Positions 1 through 9,249 of a DNA stretch of 64,000 nucleotides are shown here, piece after piece. Each line of letters begins with the position of its first letter. Position 1 is the first letter of the stretch. Source of the DNA: SZUA-547 sp963669315 (lineage in GTDB: Bacteria > Pseudomonadota > Alphaproteobacteria > Rhodobacterales > Rhodobacteraceae). The DNA lies in assembly GCA_963669315.1 (NCBI GenBank), contig OY770021.1, positions 1,054,001 through 1,118,000 on the forward strand. The letters run 5' to 3'. The position numbers and the translations under genes were made by a program. The notes beneath the pieces are model-generated. The model saw nothing but the letters and a program-made list of their open reading frames with translations, was not told the origin of the DNA and searched no databases.

Positions 1-951
1 CCGCGACCACGCACGCGGTCCGAGCGGCGATACAGCGATCGCAGGCTTCGATCGCGGCGTTGAGCCGGACCTACGGGCTGAACCCCAAGACGGTCGCGAA
101 GTGGAAGAAGCGCGATGGCGTGGAGGACGCGCCGATGGGGCCGAAGGAACGCCGCTCCACGGTTCTCAGCAAAGAGGAGGGCTCATCGGCGCCATACGCT
201 GCTGCCGCTGGACGACTGCCTTTACGCCCTGCAGGCGACGATCCCTCATTTGACCCGCTCGTCGCTGCACCGCTGCTTGCAGCGCCACGACATCAGCCGC
301 CTGCCGGAGGTGGAAGGGTCGAAGCCGAAGAAGAAATTCAAGGCCTATCCGATCGGCTACTTTCACATCGATCTCGCCGAGGTCCGCACCGAAGAGGGTA
401 AGCTCTACCTGCTGGTCGCCATCGACCGCACCAGCAAATTCGCCTTCGCCGAGTTGCACGGGCGCGCCACCAGGCGCGTCGCCGCGGACTTTCTGCGCCG
501 GCTGATCGAGGCCGTCCCTTACAGGATCCACACCGTGCTCACTGACAACGGCACGCATTTTACCGACCCCAAAGGCGACGGCTGGACGCCTTCTGAAATC
601 AAGCGAATGCTCGCCGACAAGGAGCGGTTTCGCCGCCACTCCTTCGAACTCGCCTGCGCTCAGAACGACATCGACCATCGCCTGACCAAACCGAACCATC
701 CCTGGACCAACGGTCAGGTCGAGCGCATGAACCGCACGCTGAAGGAGACGACGGTGCGGCGCTATCACTATGAGACGCATGACCGGCTGCGGGAGCATCT
801 CAAAACATTCCTCGACGCCTACAACTTCGCCAAGCGCCTGAAGACCCTCAAAAGCCTCACCGTCTTCGAGTTCATCACCGAAAAGTGGGCTTCAGAGCCC
901 GAAAGATCCAGACTTCACCCCGACCATCTCATCCCAGGACTGTACACCTAG
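1..951 (+). pseudogene. IS481-family transposase, frameshifted and 5'-truncated by the window edge
   Basis: The first bases already encode the helix-turn-helix part (frame through YGLNPKTVAKWKKR), and the DDE integrase-like part continues in another frame to the stop at 949-951. The catalytic part shows YFHIDLAEVRT (first Asp), VLTDNGTHF (second Asp) and WTNGQVERMNRTLKE (Glu), typical of the rve domain of IS481 transposases. The two frames switch at about 170-190, where codons between STVLSKEE and RRHTLLPLDD are missing, so a small deletion has broken the reading frame. An intact enzyme would cut and join the IS ends. This copy is probably dead. The start lies outside the window or at its very edge. 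Confidence 0.8.
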
Positions 952-1149
952 GAGGCGGGTTCGGAGGCGAAGGCCGGTGTGAAGAACTGGATCGAGTTCT
1001 ATAACCGCCGGTGCCCTCATTCCGCTCTTGGCGGCCAACCGCCGGCGGTGGTCTATTGGCGGAGAAACGAGATCATGAAACCCGATCAGCAGGAGCAAAG
1101 AGTAGCTTAACTTGCGCCGAAACCTGTCCAACGATCGGGGAGTGGCTCA
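952..1149 (+). pseudogene. 3' remnant of an IS3-family orfB
   Basis: Immediately after the IS481 stop codon the sequence matches the last part of the IS3 element at 4075-5384, from the codons for GTEAKAG (5200s) to the right terminal repeat GGGGAGTGGCTCA at 1137-1149. The encoded tail ends at the TAA at 1108-1110. Only about the last 50 codons and the right end remain. The left part was lost when the IS481 sequence was joined here. Confidence 0.75.
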
Positions 1150-1471
1150 CCAGACCCTCATGGACAACGGCCCCGACGAGACGCCCCGCGCCGTGGTTTG
1201 CGACAAGGGCTATGACAGCGACGCCAACCGGGCGTTGGCGCGCGAGCGCGGGGCGCTGGCGGTCATCCCCTACCGGTCTAACCGCAAGCATGTCCCCGAG
1301 AGATTCGCCCGCGCCCTCTACCGAGGCCGCGCGCGTATCGAGCAGATGATGGGACAACTCAAACGCTTCAAGCGCGTCGCGCTCCGCTGCGAGAAGACAG
1401 CAAGAAAGTTTCGCTCCATCGTCGCCCTCGCCGCGACCTTCATCTTGGTCAAATCCGTCCACACCGCCTAG
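1150..1471 (+). pseudogene. 3' part of an IS5-family (IS427-like) transposase
   Basis: Directly after the IS3 right end the reading frame carries the C-terminal half of an IS5-type DDE transposase. DKGYDSDANR is the strand-plus-acidic segment, AVIPYRSNR follows, and RARIEQMMGQLKRFKR is the Y/R-x-x-x-E-x-x-x-x-x-x-K signature with the catalytic Glu. It ends in LAATFILVKSVHTA at 1471. The N-terminal half is absent because the IS3 fragment lies in its place, so this is the scar of an IS3 insertion followed by deletion. Non-functional. Confidence 0.75.
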
Positions 1472-1600
1472 GCTTTTGCCCCGTCTCGAACCAAACGCGA
1501 ATTTACTATCGACGGCGAATTATTCGCGCTCTACAGACCGGCGACAACAATCTTCTGATTTTACTCGACCGCTTGCTACCCAACATTTGAGGACCTCATT
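1472..1600. other. short spacer without recognisable gene
   Basis: This spacer between two IS5 remnants is AT-richer than its surroundings. No conserved frame, repeat or terminator was seen. Confidence 0.4.
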
Positions 1601-1831
1601 TTAATGGTCATAGAGAGCGGACCGAACGACCGGATCGAGCGGCGGCCGCCCGCTCTTGGCGCCATCGCTGTAGGTCGAAGCGGCTTCCAGAGCAGGACGG
1701 AACATCTCGAAATCCACCACCGAGGCGTACGCCTCCAACTGGTCGCCAATGTCGCTCAACCGCTTGAGGCGGTCTTCAACGTCGAAGAAACCCGGCGGCA
1801 TGGACATCCAATCTTCCGCATTCCGTCCCAA
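1601..1831 (-). pseudogene. N-terminal fragment of an IS5-family transposase
   Basis: The 76-residue frame shows the DUF772-type N-terminus of IS5 transposases: FFDVEDRLKRLSDIGDQL, then VVDFEMFRP, then KSGRPPLDPV, which normally leads into the DDE domain. It stops at LYDH right after the GRPP motif, so about three quarters of the protein is missing. It is on the opposite strand to the IS5 C-terminal fragment at 1150-1471, so the two are not simply halves of one copy unless an inversion occurred. Confidence 0.65.
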
Positions 1832-1970
1832 CCGAATGAATCAGAAATACGCCGGAAGGGCCAGGTATCTAGAGGCGCTCGGCTCCATTTGCCGGAGCGG
1901 TGGCGAACAAATAGCCTCAAAGGGTTTACCCACTGCGTTCGTTTATTCGCCGCTAGGTTAACGCTGCGAC

Positions 1971-3827
1971 TTATCTGGGCGAAATCCAGCGATCTCTTCG
2001 CTTTTTCGCAGCTTTCCTTAAACTACTTCTTCGCGCATTTGAAAGTAAAGAAAACTTCGAGGCGGCCTTATGAGCTCGATAATCCAAATTTGCCAAAAAA
2101 TTTAAAAACGGGTTAGTAAAAAGAAAGTACGTTCTTTTATGTGTAGCAGCCTGTTTGGACTTAATTTGTTTAAGCGTTTTGCGTTGGGCGGCACTAATTG
2201 ACTTCTCTCGGATTAAGTTATCTAAAAAGCGCTTTTTCAAGCGGTTTCTGTTTGCTTTAAAACGACCGACCGCCTGGGTCGAGCGCTGGACGAGATTTTC
2301 AATAGCCCAAGCAAGCTCTTCCGCATCAATTTCTGTCTTCCAGTCGGGGAAGTTTTTTTCGAGTTTGCGGCTGGCTGCAATCGCTGCGGGATCCCGATGC
2401 AGTTCCCGCTCTCCGAGCAGTCGGTGGACGTCCGGTCCGGAAACGAAGGACAAACAAATTTTTGAGGGAGAGACGCCGAGCGCATCAGCCAACGAAATCG
2501 GTGTATTTGCTGGGTTCACCACGATGACCCGGCCCGGAGCAGCTTCGTGGATCTTCAGGATCAGGTTGGCAAACTCCAGCCAATTTGCGTGGATGTCCTT
2601 AAGCGGTCGATAGGCGATCTCAATGGCTATGGTGTCGGGGAGGCTGCAAAACGCTACAACAATGCGTGACCCATCGGAGCTTTGAGCTTCTTCTTGCAAG
2701 ACATCAACAGAGGCGCAGAGTTGCGCTGGAATTCCGGCCGACGCAAGTCGTTGGGCAAAGTCGAATCCGGTATCTGACAGATATCCGAAAACCTTTAGGG
2801 TTGCTTCTGGCGCTTGCGCGCGCGCCGACGGCGTCGAGAAATCTAGGGCTGTGGTGCGATCTGGTTCGTAAATCTTGTCGATCGCGACATGATCATCGGG
2901 GTAGTTCAACATCTGCGCGCGCTGCTTCAGTGACGCGGTCCATTCGCCGCGAATAGGATAGTCCATAGCTGGCCGGCCGCCCCATAGGCGTCGAAGATGA
3001 GCAAAGCTCCGATACCCCGGAGTGTTCCACGAAAAAACAGACTCGATCTGGTCCGAAAGATAACAGATTCCCCTACCGAATGTTCCCAGACCGAAGACAA
3101 CATGCCGAGCGCCCAGTAGTTCGGATATGTCGTCCTGCAAGGAGCCAGATTGCAACCTGTAAGGAATATTTACTTCAGCTAGATGCTCGATTAGGCCGTT
3201 TACGCATGGGTTTTCGTCGTTCTCATAGACGATACAAATTCGATCAATGGCTCCTTCTTTTTCGAGCTGTCGAATTACTTTTCTATAGAATGCAAGAGGG
3301 GGTTGAGGGTACCCAGGATGCGGATTTGCGGAAAAGACGTCGCCGGATCGTATGTGGATGGCCAGTTCGGTGCTGCAGCGTGGTGTCGCGAGGAGATCTA
3401 GGTGGGGAAGAATTGTCGCGCGGAGAATTCTACGCTGATCAGCCACGGTAAAGTCGTCGAAGAATTTCCCGAAATCAGCAGTGGCGAAGAAAGGACCTTT
3501 TAGTAGCTTTACGTTCGCGCGATCGTTGCATTCATAAGGAACGACCTGGATACCGTTTGGAATGCTGATAGGTTCACGCCGATTCAGCAGCTCAATAGGT
3601 CGCAGGTAGACGTAGCGCCATCCCATTCTCTCGGCCATTTCGATCGCGTTAGCAACTTGAATAAGACTGTTCGCGAACCGCCCGAGTTTTGTTATCTCAA
3701 CACCATTAATTTCTCCCTGTGCGGGCGAGAGAGAATAGTGATGGCGGCAGTCAAATACGCCCTCTGGGGAAGGGGGTGGGGAAAACTTCTGCCAGAAATT
3801 GTCTAGTTCAGCGTTAGCGCTCTGCAT
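1971..3827 (-). CDS. putative glycosyltransferase, GT11 (alpha-1,2-fucosyltransferase)-like N-terminal half
   Basis: The protein is about 618 residues from the ATG at 3827; an in-frame TTG at 3857 is an alternative start. The N-terminal half carries two marks of the GT11 fucosyltransferase fold: LGRFANSLIQVANAIEMA (compare GRFGNQLFQ) near residues 48-64 and IHIRSGDVF near 157-165, the nucleotide-sugar-binding HxRxGD motif. The C-terminal half (about residues 340-510) resembles no family I can name and ends in a very basic, helical tail. No signal peptide or membrane segment is seen, so it would act in the cytoplasm, probably on surface polysaccharide or another glycan. It is markedly more AT-rich than most of the window and is enclosed by IS remnants, which suggests transfer. 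The donor sugar is not known. Confidence 0.6.
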   Translation of the reverse strand: MQSANAELDNFWQKFSPPPSPEGVFDCRHHYSLSPAQGEINGVEITKLGRFANSLIQVANAIEMAERMGWRYVYLRPIELLNRREPISIPNGIQVVPYECNDRANVKLLKGPFFATADFGKFFDDFTVADQRRILRATILPHLDLLATPRCSTELAIHIRSGDVFSANPHPGYPQPPLAFYRKVIRQLEKEGAIDRICIVYENDENPCVNGLIEHLAEVNIPYRLQSGSLQDDISELLGARHVVFGLGTFGRGICYLSDQIESVFSWNTPGYRSFAHLRRLWGGRPAMDYPIRGEWTASLKQRAQMLNYPDDHVAIDKIYEPDRTTALDFSTPSARAQAPEATLKVFGYLSDTGFDFAQRLASAGIPAQLCASVDVLQEEAQSSDGSRIVVAFCSLPDTIAIEIAYRPLKDIHANWLEFANLILKIHEAAPGRVIVVNPANTPISLADALGVSPSKICLSFVSGPDVHRLLGERELHRDPAAIAASRKLEKNFPDWKTEIDAEELAWAIENLVQRSTQAVGRFKANRNRLKKRFLDNLIREKSISAAQRKTLKQIKSKQAATHKRTYFLFTNPFLNFLANLDYRAHKAASKFSLLSNARRSSLRKAAKKRRDRWISPR

Positions 3828-4154
3828 GGTCTCAGGAGTTTTCAAACTGCTAGCCAAAGTATTGATTCCGACATCACAGGTCCGTCGTGAAGCTCAATCG
3901 CTCCCACTGAATCAACCGCGAACTCGCGCCTAGGGAATTTCTGCCCGACCAATCTTCTAATTTTTCTCATTATATGCTCCAAATAGCCTCGGATACTCAT
4001 CCTTTAACTATTGTCAAAGCTGGCGGCAACGAAGTTTGATTCTTCACGAAACTGAGAGATAGGAATACCTTGTCTGAGCTACTCCCCAACAATCGGGCAC
4101 TGACGTAAGCTACGATTTTCTGTCTGCTGATCTTCGACGAGAAGGAGATCAGAG

Positions 4155-4394
4155 ATGTCGAAACGCAAGAGGCACGCGCCCGAGTTCAAGGCGAAGGTGG
4201 CGCTGGAGGCCCTGAAGGGCGAGGAGACGGCGGCCGAGTTGGCGAGTCGGTTCGGGGTTCATCCGACGATGATCCATCAGTGGAAGCGGGCGCTGCTCGA
4301 AGGCGCCGCCGGCGTTTTTGAGCGCGGCGGGAAGAGAACAGCTGAGATCGACGAGTCCCAGGTCAAGGAGCTGCACGCCAAGATCGGGGCGTGA
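4155..4394 (+). pseudogene. IS3-family transposase OrfA, frameshifted near the C-terminus
   Basis: The 79 residues begin MSKRKRHAPEFKAKVALEAL and hold the helix-turn-helix of OrfA (ETAAELASRFGVHPTMIHQWK). The protein ends early at KIGA. The expected C-terminal end (DFLARKLKPWTWK) is encoded at about 4444-4483 but in another frame, after an extra stretch of roughly 45 bases. OrfA normally binds the IS ends and, by programmed frameshift, is fused to OrfB, so this copy probably cannot make a normal OrfAB. Confidence 0.7.
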
Positions 4395-4481
4395 GCCCGC
4401 GAGCGCCATGCGTTCGAGAGAGCGGGCGAACGCCGTCGCCATTGATTTTTTGGCCAGAAAGCTCAAACCCTGGACCTGGAA

Positions 4482-5345
4482 GTGAGGCGCGGAATGATCG
4501 AGCCGGACCACCCCGACCTGTCCATCGGCAAGCAATGCGCGTTGCTGTCGATCTCCCGGTCGTCGTTCTATTACACGCCGAACGGCGAGAGCGCTCTGAA
4601 CCTCGCCCTGATGCGCCGGATCGACGAGCAATTCCTGGAGACGCCGTTCTACGGCGTGCGCCAGATGACCTGGCATCTTCGGAACGAGGGTCATCTGGTG
4701 AATGAAAAGCGCATCCGGCGGCTGATGCGGCTCATGCGCTTGACGCCGATCTACCAGAAGCCCAACACCAGCAAGGCGGCCAAGGGGCACAAGACATATC
4801 CCTATCTGCTGAAGGGGCCGCGTGTGGATCGGCCGAACCAGGTCTGGTGCGCCGACATCACGTATCTGCCGATGCGGCGCGGGTTCCTGTATCTGGTCGC
4901 CATCATGGGCTGGCATGCGCGCAAGGTGCTGAGCTGGCACATCTCGAACACGCTGGAGGCGGACTTCTGCGTCGAGGCCCTGAACGAAGCGATCCGGCGT
5001 TTCGGACCGCCGGAGATCATGAACACCGACCAGGGCGGCCAGTTCACGTCCTTTGCCTGGACAGACCGGCTGCGCCGGACGAGCGTGCGTATCTCGATGG
5101 ATGGCAAGGGCGGGTTCCTCGACAACATCTTCGTCGAGCGGCTTTGGCGGTCCCTGAAATACGAATGCGTTTACCTGTACGCTTGGGAGACCGGAACCGA
5201 GGCGAAGGCCGGAGTCAGGAACTGGATCGAGTTCTACAACCGCCGCCGTCCCCATTCCGCTCTTGGCGGCCAACCGCCGGCGGTGGTCTATTGGCAAAGA
5301 AAAGAGATCATGAAACCCGATCAGCAGGAGCAAAGAGTAGCTTAA
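4482..5345 (+). CDS. IS3-family transposase OrfB
   Basis: The 287-residue DDE transposase starts at a GTG that overlaps the stop of the displaced orfA end. It has the HTH_21 region (LLSISRSSFYY; FYGVRQMTWHLR), then the rve domain: VWCADITYLP (Asp 1), IMNTDQGGQFTS (Asp 2) and FVERLWRSLKYE (Glu), ending with WIEFYNRRRPHSALGG. All catalytic residues are present, so OrfB itself looks intact. Mobility is doubtful because orfA is disrupted. Confidence 0.85.
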   Translation: MRRGMIEPDHPDLSIGKQCALLSISRSSFYYTPNGESALNLALMRRIDEQFLETPFYGVRQMTWHLRNEGHLVNEKRIRRLMRLMRLTPIYQKPNTSKAAKGHKTYPYLLKGPRVDRPNQVWCADITYLPMRRGFLYLVAIMGWHARKVLSWHISNTLEADFCVEALNEAIRRFGPPEIMNTDQGGQFTSFAWTDRLRRTSVRISMDGKGGFLDNIFVERLWRSLKYECVYLYAWETGTEAKAGVRNWIEFYNRRRPHSALGGQPPAVVYWQRKEIMKPDQQEQRVA

Positions 5346-5384
5346 TTTACGCCAGAAACTGTCCAACGATCGGGGAGTAGCTCA

Positions 5385-5788
5385 CAGATGCCATGCTCAG
5401 GGCTCCTTTTCGGCAATTGATTTGTATCCATTAGCCCATGTCCAATGGCAGCTTCACCTTCGCGTTCGTCGAACGACCTGCAAGGCGAAATGACGGCCTC
5501 GAGCCGATTTTGTTGGAAAACTCCAATTGGACTGAAATCGGAAAGTAAAAAACACCCCAGAGACGCTGTTGTAAGTTTTAGCTGGGGGATCGGCCAAATT
5601 CCGGCTTTGGCTTTCAGTGGGGTGCGCAGCGCCTGCCACAAGCATTGTTGGACGACTTCAACGCTCGAACTCGACTTGGCGAAAAATCCAGCGGTCCGGG
5701 TTCTAGAGTTTTTCAACATTGGGTAATGAGCGGCTGCTCCCCTGTGAGGCCGATATGATCGGTCTCCGTTTGGAAAAGGAAAACAGCC
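5385..5788. other. 404-base stretch between IS3 and IS110, no recognised gene
   Basis: Open frames exist on both strands (for example 5445-5726 forward and a longer one in reverse), but I recognise no family, and codon use does not favour either strand clearly. The part after about 5727 should contain the left end of the IS110 element. It is probably residual IS-flanking DNA. Confidence 0.4.
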
Positions 5789-6019
5789 ATGGAGTATTTT
5801 GTGGGATTGGACGTCTCGATGGAAGAGACGCATATCTGCGTCGTCGATCGCGAGGGCGAGATCGTCCGTGAGGCGACGACGGAGACATCGCCGGATCAGA
5901 TCGCGGCGGCGTTGAATAAAGGGCCACATTGTAAGCGCGTAGTATTCGAAACCGGACGCATGGCGCCGATGCTACACCACGGTCTCACGAAGCACGGCAT
6001 CCCGATTGTTTGCATTGAA

Positions 6020-6027
6020 AGCCGCCA
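6020..6027. repeat. target-site duplication of IS30 (partner at 7055-7062)
   Basis: AGCCGCCA at 6020-6027 is repeated at 7055-7062, immediately outside the IS30 ends, and a single copy reconstitutes the IS110 codons for ESRQ. Eight bases is longer than the 2-3 bases usual for IS30, so part of the match may be chance or part of the IS end. Confidence 0.6.
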
Positions 6028-7054
6028 CTAGACTCACAAACCAAGTGCGACACCGGCTATGACCGGGATCGCCATGGGAACGAGATACATACACTTTTCG
6101 CTTGAGGAACGCTGCCGCCTGCGCGGCCTGATGGAGATGGGATTGCCGAAGGCGGAGATCGCGCGCCGTCTGGGGCGGCATCGCTCGACGATCGACCGCG
6201 AACTCCGGCGCAATCGCTGCGTTGGCAACTACCGGCCGGACAGCGCCGACCGGCGGGCCTGGGCGCGCAAGCTGCGCGGGTCGCGGATCGGGCGCTCCAC
6301 CCGCCTGCGCGAACACTTCGAGGACCGTCTCGCCAGGGGATGGTCTCCGGAGCGGATCGCGGGACGGATGGAGTTGGAGGAAGTGGAGCACGGGGTGAGC
6401 GCGGAATCCATCTACCGCCATGTCTACAGCCCTGCGGGCCGCCGCGCGAGACTGCCCCGCCAGCTTGCGCAGCGCAAGGCGAAGCGCGGCCGGCGAAGGC
6501 GGAACGGTCGGCGAGAACCGGCGATCCCGAACCGTATTTCCATCCACCAGAGGCCGACACAGGCGCATCTCCGCAGTCAGTTCGGCCACTGGGAGGGAGA
6601 CCTGATGCATTTCCGCCGTCAGCGCGACATCCTGCTGACGCTGCAGGAGAGCGCTCCCGTCTGACGCTGGCCCGGCGTCTTCTCAGCAAGGATTCGGAGC
6701 TGACCGCCAGCACCATCGCCGCGGAGTTGGGCGGACTGGCGCCAAAGGCTCGGCGCACCATCACCCATGACAACGGCGGCGAGTTCGCCAGGCACGAGAG
6801 CGTGACCGGTCAGATTGGCCTGCGCGCCTTCTTCTGCGACCCGCACAGCCCGCGGCGGCGCGGAGGCATCGAGAACGCCAACGGCCGGTTGCGCCGCGAC
6901 CTTCCCCGAAAAACCAATCTTGGAGGATACACCGATGACGGCATCGACGACGTGATCTGGAACCTCAACTCAACGCCTCGAAAATGCCTCGGCTTTCAAA
7001 CGCCGATCGAGGCTTTCGCCGCCAACCTCGGTGTCGCACTTGAAATGTGAATCC
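6028..7054 (+). mobile_element. IS30-family element inserted into IS110
   Basis: Imperfect inverted repeats flank about 1.03 kb: AGACTCACAAACCAAGTGCG at 6030-6049, continuing ACACC to 6054, and its mirror image at 7030-7054, which ends in GTGAATCC. Removing the element restores the IS110 reading frame through ESRQAYQ, and the eight bases AGCCGCCA occur on both sides. This shows clean insertion into a pre-existing IS110. Confidence 0.85.
6059..7050 (+). pseudogene. IS30-family transposase, frameshifted
   Basis: The N-terminal frame (6059-6664) has the IS30 helix-turn-helix segments (FSLEERCRLRGLMEMG; AEIARRLGRHRSTIDRELRR), SPERIAGRM and SIYRHVY, then QFGHWEGDL with the first catalytic Asp. 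The reading then stops at 6664. From about 6646 the neighbouring frame continues ERSRLTLARRLLS, ITHDNGGEF (second Asp) and the Glu-bearing region after RRRGGIENANGRLRRDLPR. A single-base change around 6640-6650 explains the split. The element is therefore probably immobile unless transposase is supplied from another copy. Confidence 0.8.
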
Positions 7055-7836
7055 AGCCGCCAAGCCTATCAGGCGCTGAAGTCATTGAAGGCGCACAAGA
7101 CGGACCGCAACGGCGTCCAGGGCCTGGCGCATCTGTCGCGCACCGGCTTCTTTAAGCCCGTGCACGTGAAGTCTCTGCCCGCATATGCCGTGCGCGCGCT
7201 GATCGCGGCGCGCAAGAAACTGGTCGGCCAGCGGGTCACGCTGGAGAACCAGATCCGCGGCCTCGCGGTGGTGTTTGGCGTACGGCCGCCGGGTGGTCTC
7301 AGCCTGGCCTTCGTCGATCAGGTCCTCGGCATGAGCGACGGCGCGGATGGCCTGTCCGCGCGATGCGTGGGCTGGTCGCGGCGCGGGCCGCGGTTCTCGC
7401 AGCCGTCGGCGCGATAGATGCCGACATCAAGCGTCTGACCCGCGCGTCCGACGCCTGTCGCCGGCTCATGACGATCCCCGGCGTTGGCCCCCTGACGGCG
7501 CTCGCCTTCACAGCGGCGATCGACGATCCACATCGCTTCAAACGCTCGCAAGATGTCGGCGCCTATCTCGGCCTCGTCCCGCGACGACACCAGTCCGGCG
7601 AGATCAACTATGTCGGTCGGATCTCCAAATGCGGCGACCGGCGGCTGCGAACGCTGCTCTACGAAGCCGCCAACGTCATGATGACCCGCTATAAGGGCCC
7701 TCTGAAGCTGAAGGACTGGGCTTTCGCCATCGCCAAACGGTCTACGATGCGAAAGGCCCGCGTCGCGCTCGCTCGCAAGCTCGCCGTGATCATGCACGCC
7801 ATGCTTCGAAACGGTGATCAGTTCAGGCTGACCTGA

Positions 7837-8211
7837 CCTCGCCCTGGTCCTGCAGAGACACAGGTCGCGACAAGCTCCTGAGCGGGAGCGTCGCCCCAGG
7901 GAGGGAGCCGGTGACGGCGTCGATTCTGTAGCAAGCGGCCGATCCTGTCGGCTGACTGCGATGTCAACCGAGCCGCCCTGCGCCCAGCAGACCCCATAAA
8001 GCGCCCACGAGCGCGCAGAGAACAGTATCCGCCAATAGCCGTCTTAGCCACCGAAACGATGCGAACGACCCATGGCGGCAATTCGAACGACCGCGAAGAA
8101 AATAGGTTTGAGTATAAAAAATGATGCTTGCAGCCAAGCAATGTCGCCCGATCAGTTGCATACATCAGAATTCGGAAATTCCGTAGTTCTTTGGCGGTCT
8201 GCGCGCCTCAA
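7837..8211. other. 375-base stretch after IS110, no recognised gene
   Basis: It presumably starts with the right end of IS110 and then returns to chromosomal DNA downstream of the cyclase gene. Short reverse-strand frames are present but carry no recognisable motif. No T-tailed hairpin was seen near the cyclase stop. Confidence 0.4.
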
Positions 8212-9249
8212 TCAGTAACACTGGATCAGCTCTAGGTCGCCTTTCCCTTTCAGTTCGACAAGTCCTTTGGAGCTTCCCCGATAGCTGTCCTGCAGGCTTC
8301 GCCAGACCGGCTCGCTGGTGAGCACCGAAGACGGCTCCGCCTGAGCCACGATACGGGCGGCGACATTGACCGTGTCGCCCCAGAGGTCGAAGACATGCTG
8401 TTTTTGGCCGATCACGCCAGCGACAACCGGCCCCATGTGAACGCCAACTCGAAGGTCCCATCCCGCCGGCAGGCTCTTGGCCGCCTCAATCATCTCAAAC
8501 CCGGCACGCACGCTCGCCACCGCGGGGGTCTCAACATAGTGCAGCAGCCCTGCTGTCGCCATGAACGCGTCGCCGATAGTTTTGATCTTTTCCAGGCCGT
8601 TGCGCGCCACGATTTCCTCGCAGGCGTTGACCAGTTCCTGAAGGTGCGCGACTACGTCTTCGGGCGCGTGCTGGTCGCAATAGCTGGTAAAGCCAACAAC
8701 GTCGCAGAACAGCACATAGACGTCCTCGAAGCGCCGGGGGCGAACCATATTCGTTGTCTTTAATTCGTGCACCGCCGCGCTCGGCAGGGTCGCGTGAAGC
8801 AGTTCGTCGGCGCGTCTTTTCTCCGTTTCGATCTGCTGCAGATAAGTATCCTGCTGATCCTTGAGTCGCTTCTTCTCCAGGCTGGAGGAAATGCGCGCCC
8901 GCAGCAGCGCGGCGTTGAAGGGTTTGGGAAGGTGGTCTTCCGCCCCCAGCTCAATGCAACGCACGATGCTTTCGATTTCGTCCACAGCGGAGATCATGAT
9001 CACGGGGATGGCCCTTAGCGCCATGTCGGATTTCATCTGCTCCAGCGCTTCGTATCCGTTCATAACTGGCATCATGATGTCGAGCAGCACAAGATCGAAC
9101 GAGCGCTCGCGCAGTATGTCCAGCGCGTCCTGCCCGTTCGTCGCCTCGGTCAGATTGTCGTAGCCCTCGCGCTTCAACCGCCTGGACAGTGTATAGCGGT
9201 TGTCCTCATTGTCATCGACGATCAGTAATGCGGGCGAAACGTCGTTCAT
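8212..9249 (-). CDS. receiver domain - class III adenylate cyclase
   Basis: The protein is 345 residues from the ATG at 9249, whose ATGA overlaps the stop of the upstream response regulator; a longer upstream frame is only read-through. Residues 1-120 are a receiver domain (VDDNEDN acidic pair, phospho-acceptor D57 in LLDIMMP, Lys in LPKPF). A linker helix (about 120-160) leads to a class III cyclase domain. Its metal-binding aspartates are in VLFCDVVGFTS (D183) and KTIGDAF (D227). The Lys in KIKTIGD and the Asp in FDLWGDTVNVAAR are the adenine-selecting pair, so cAMP rather than cGMP is expected. Phosphotransfer from the adjacent hybrid kinase would control cyclase output. It is the last gene of a three-gene overlapping operon. 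Confidence 0.9.
   Translation of the reverse strand: MNDVSPALLIVDDNEDNRYTLSRRLKREGYDNLTEATNGQDALDILRERSFDLVLLDIMMPVMNGYEALEQMKSDMALRAIPVIMISAVDEIESIVRCIELGAEDHLPKPFNAALLRARISSSLEKKRLKDQQDTYLQQIETEKRRADELLHATLPSAAVHELKTTNMVRPRRFEDVYVLFCDVVGFTSYCDQHAPEDVVAHLQELVNACEEIVARNGLEKIKTIGDAFMATAGLLHYVETPAVASVRAGFEMIEAAKSLPAGWDLRVGVHMGPVVAGVIGQKQHVFDLWGDTVNVAARIVAQAEPSSVLTSEPVWRSLQDSYRGSSKGLVELKGKGDLELIQCY

Larger units (their letters stand above)
4075..5384 (+). mobile_element. IS3-family element, nearly complete copy
   Basis: The ends are inverted copies of TGAGCTACTCCCC (4075-4087 and, reversed, 5372-5384), giving the usual TG...CA termini and a length of about 1.3 kb. It contains orfA and orfB in the normal order. 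The flanking bases (GTC before, CAG after) do not form a target duplication, so one side may have been rearranged. The right 190 bases are almost identical to the remnant at 952-1149, so two copies of the same IS once lay within 4 kb. Confidence 0.8.
5789..7836 (+). pseudogene. IS110-family transposase split by an IS30 insertion and frameshifted
   Basis: The first piece (5789-6027) encodes the DEDD/RuvC-like N-terminus, starting MEYFVGLDVSMEETHICVVD with the first Asp of the DEDD site and ending at IVCIESRH. The frame resumes after the IS30 element at about 7055 with SRQAYQALKSLKAHKTDRN. A second lesion near 7350 moves the C-terminal part to another frame. There the transposase_20 domain is intact: LMTIPGVGPLTALAF, AYLGLVPRRHQSG and the end KARVALARKLAVIMHAML, with the conserved Ser region. 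IS110 enzymes use a bridge RNA and leave no inverted repeats. With an insertion and a frameshift this copy is dead. Confidence 0.85.

Noticed and set aside
3842..3970. 42-codon reverse frame starting MRKIRRLVGQKFPRREFAVD upstream of the glycosyltransferase
   Set aside because: It could be a remnant of an upstream gene, but it is short, has no recognised family and partly overlaps an alternative start of the next gene.
4149..5366. 405-codon reverse frame across the whole IS3 element
   Set aside because: It is the antisense of orfA/orfB, a common shadow in GC-rich transposase genes; the forward frames carry the DDE motifs.
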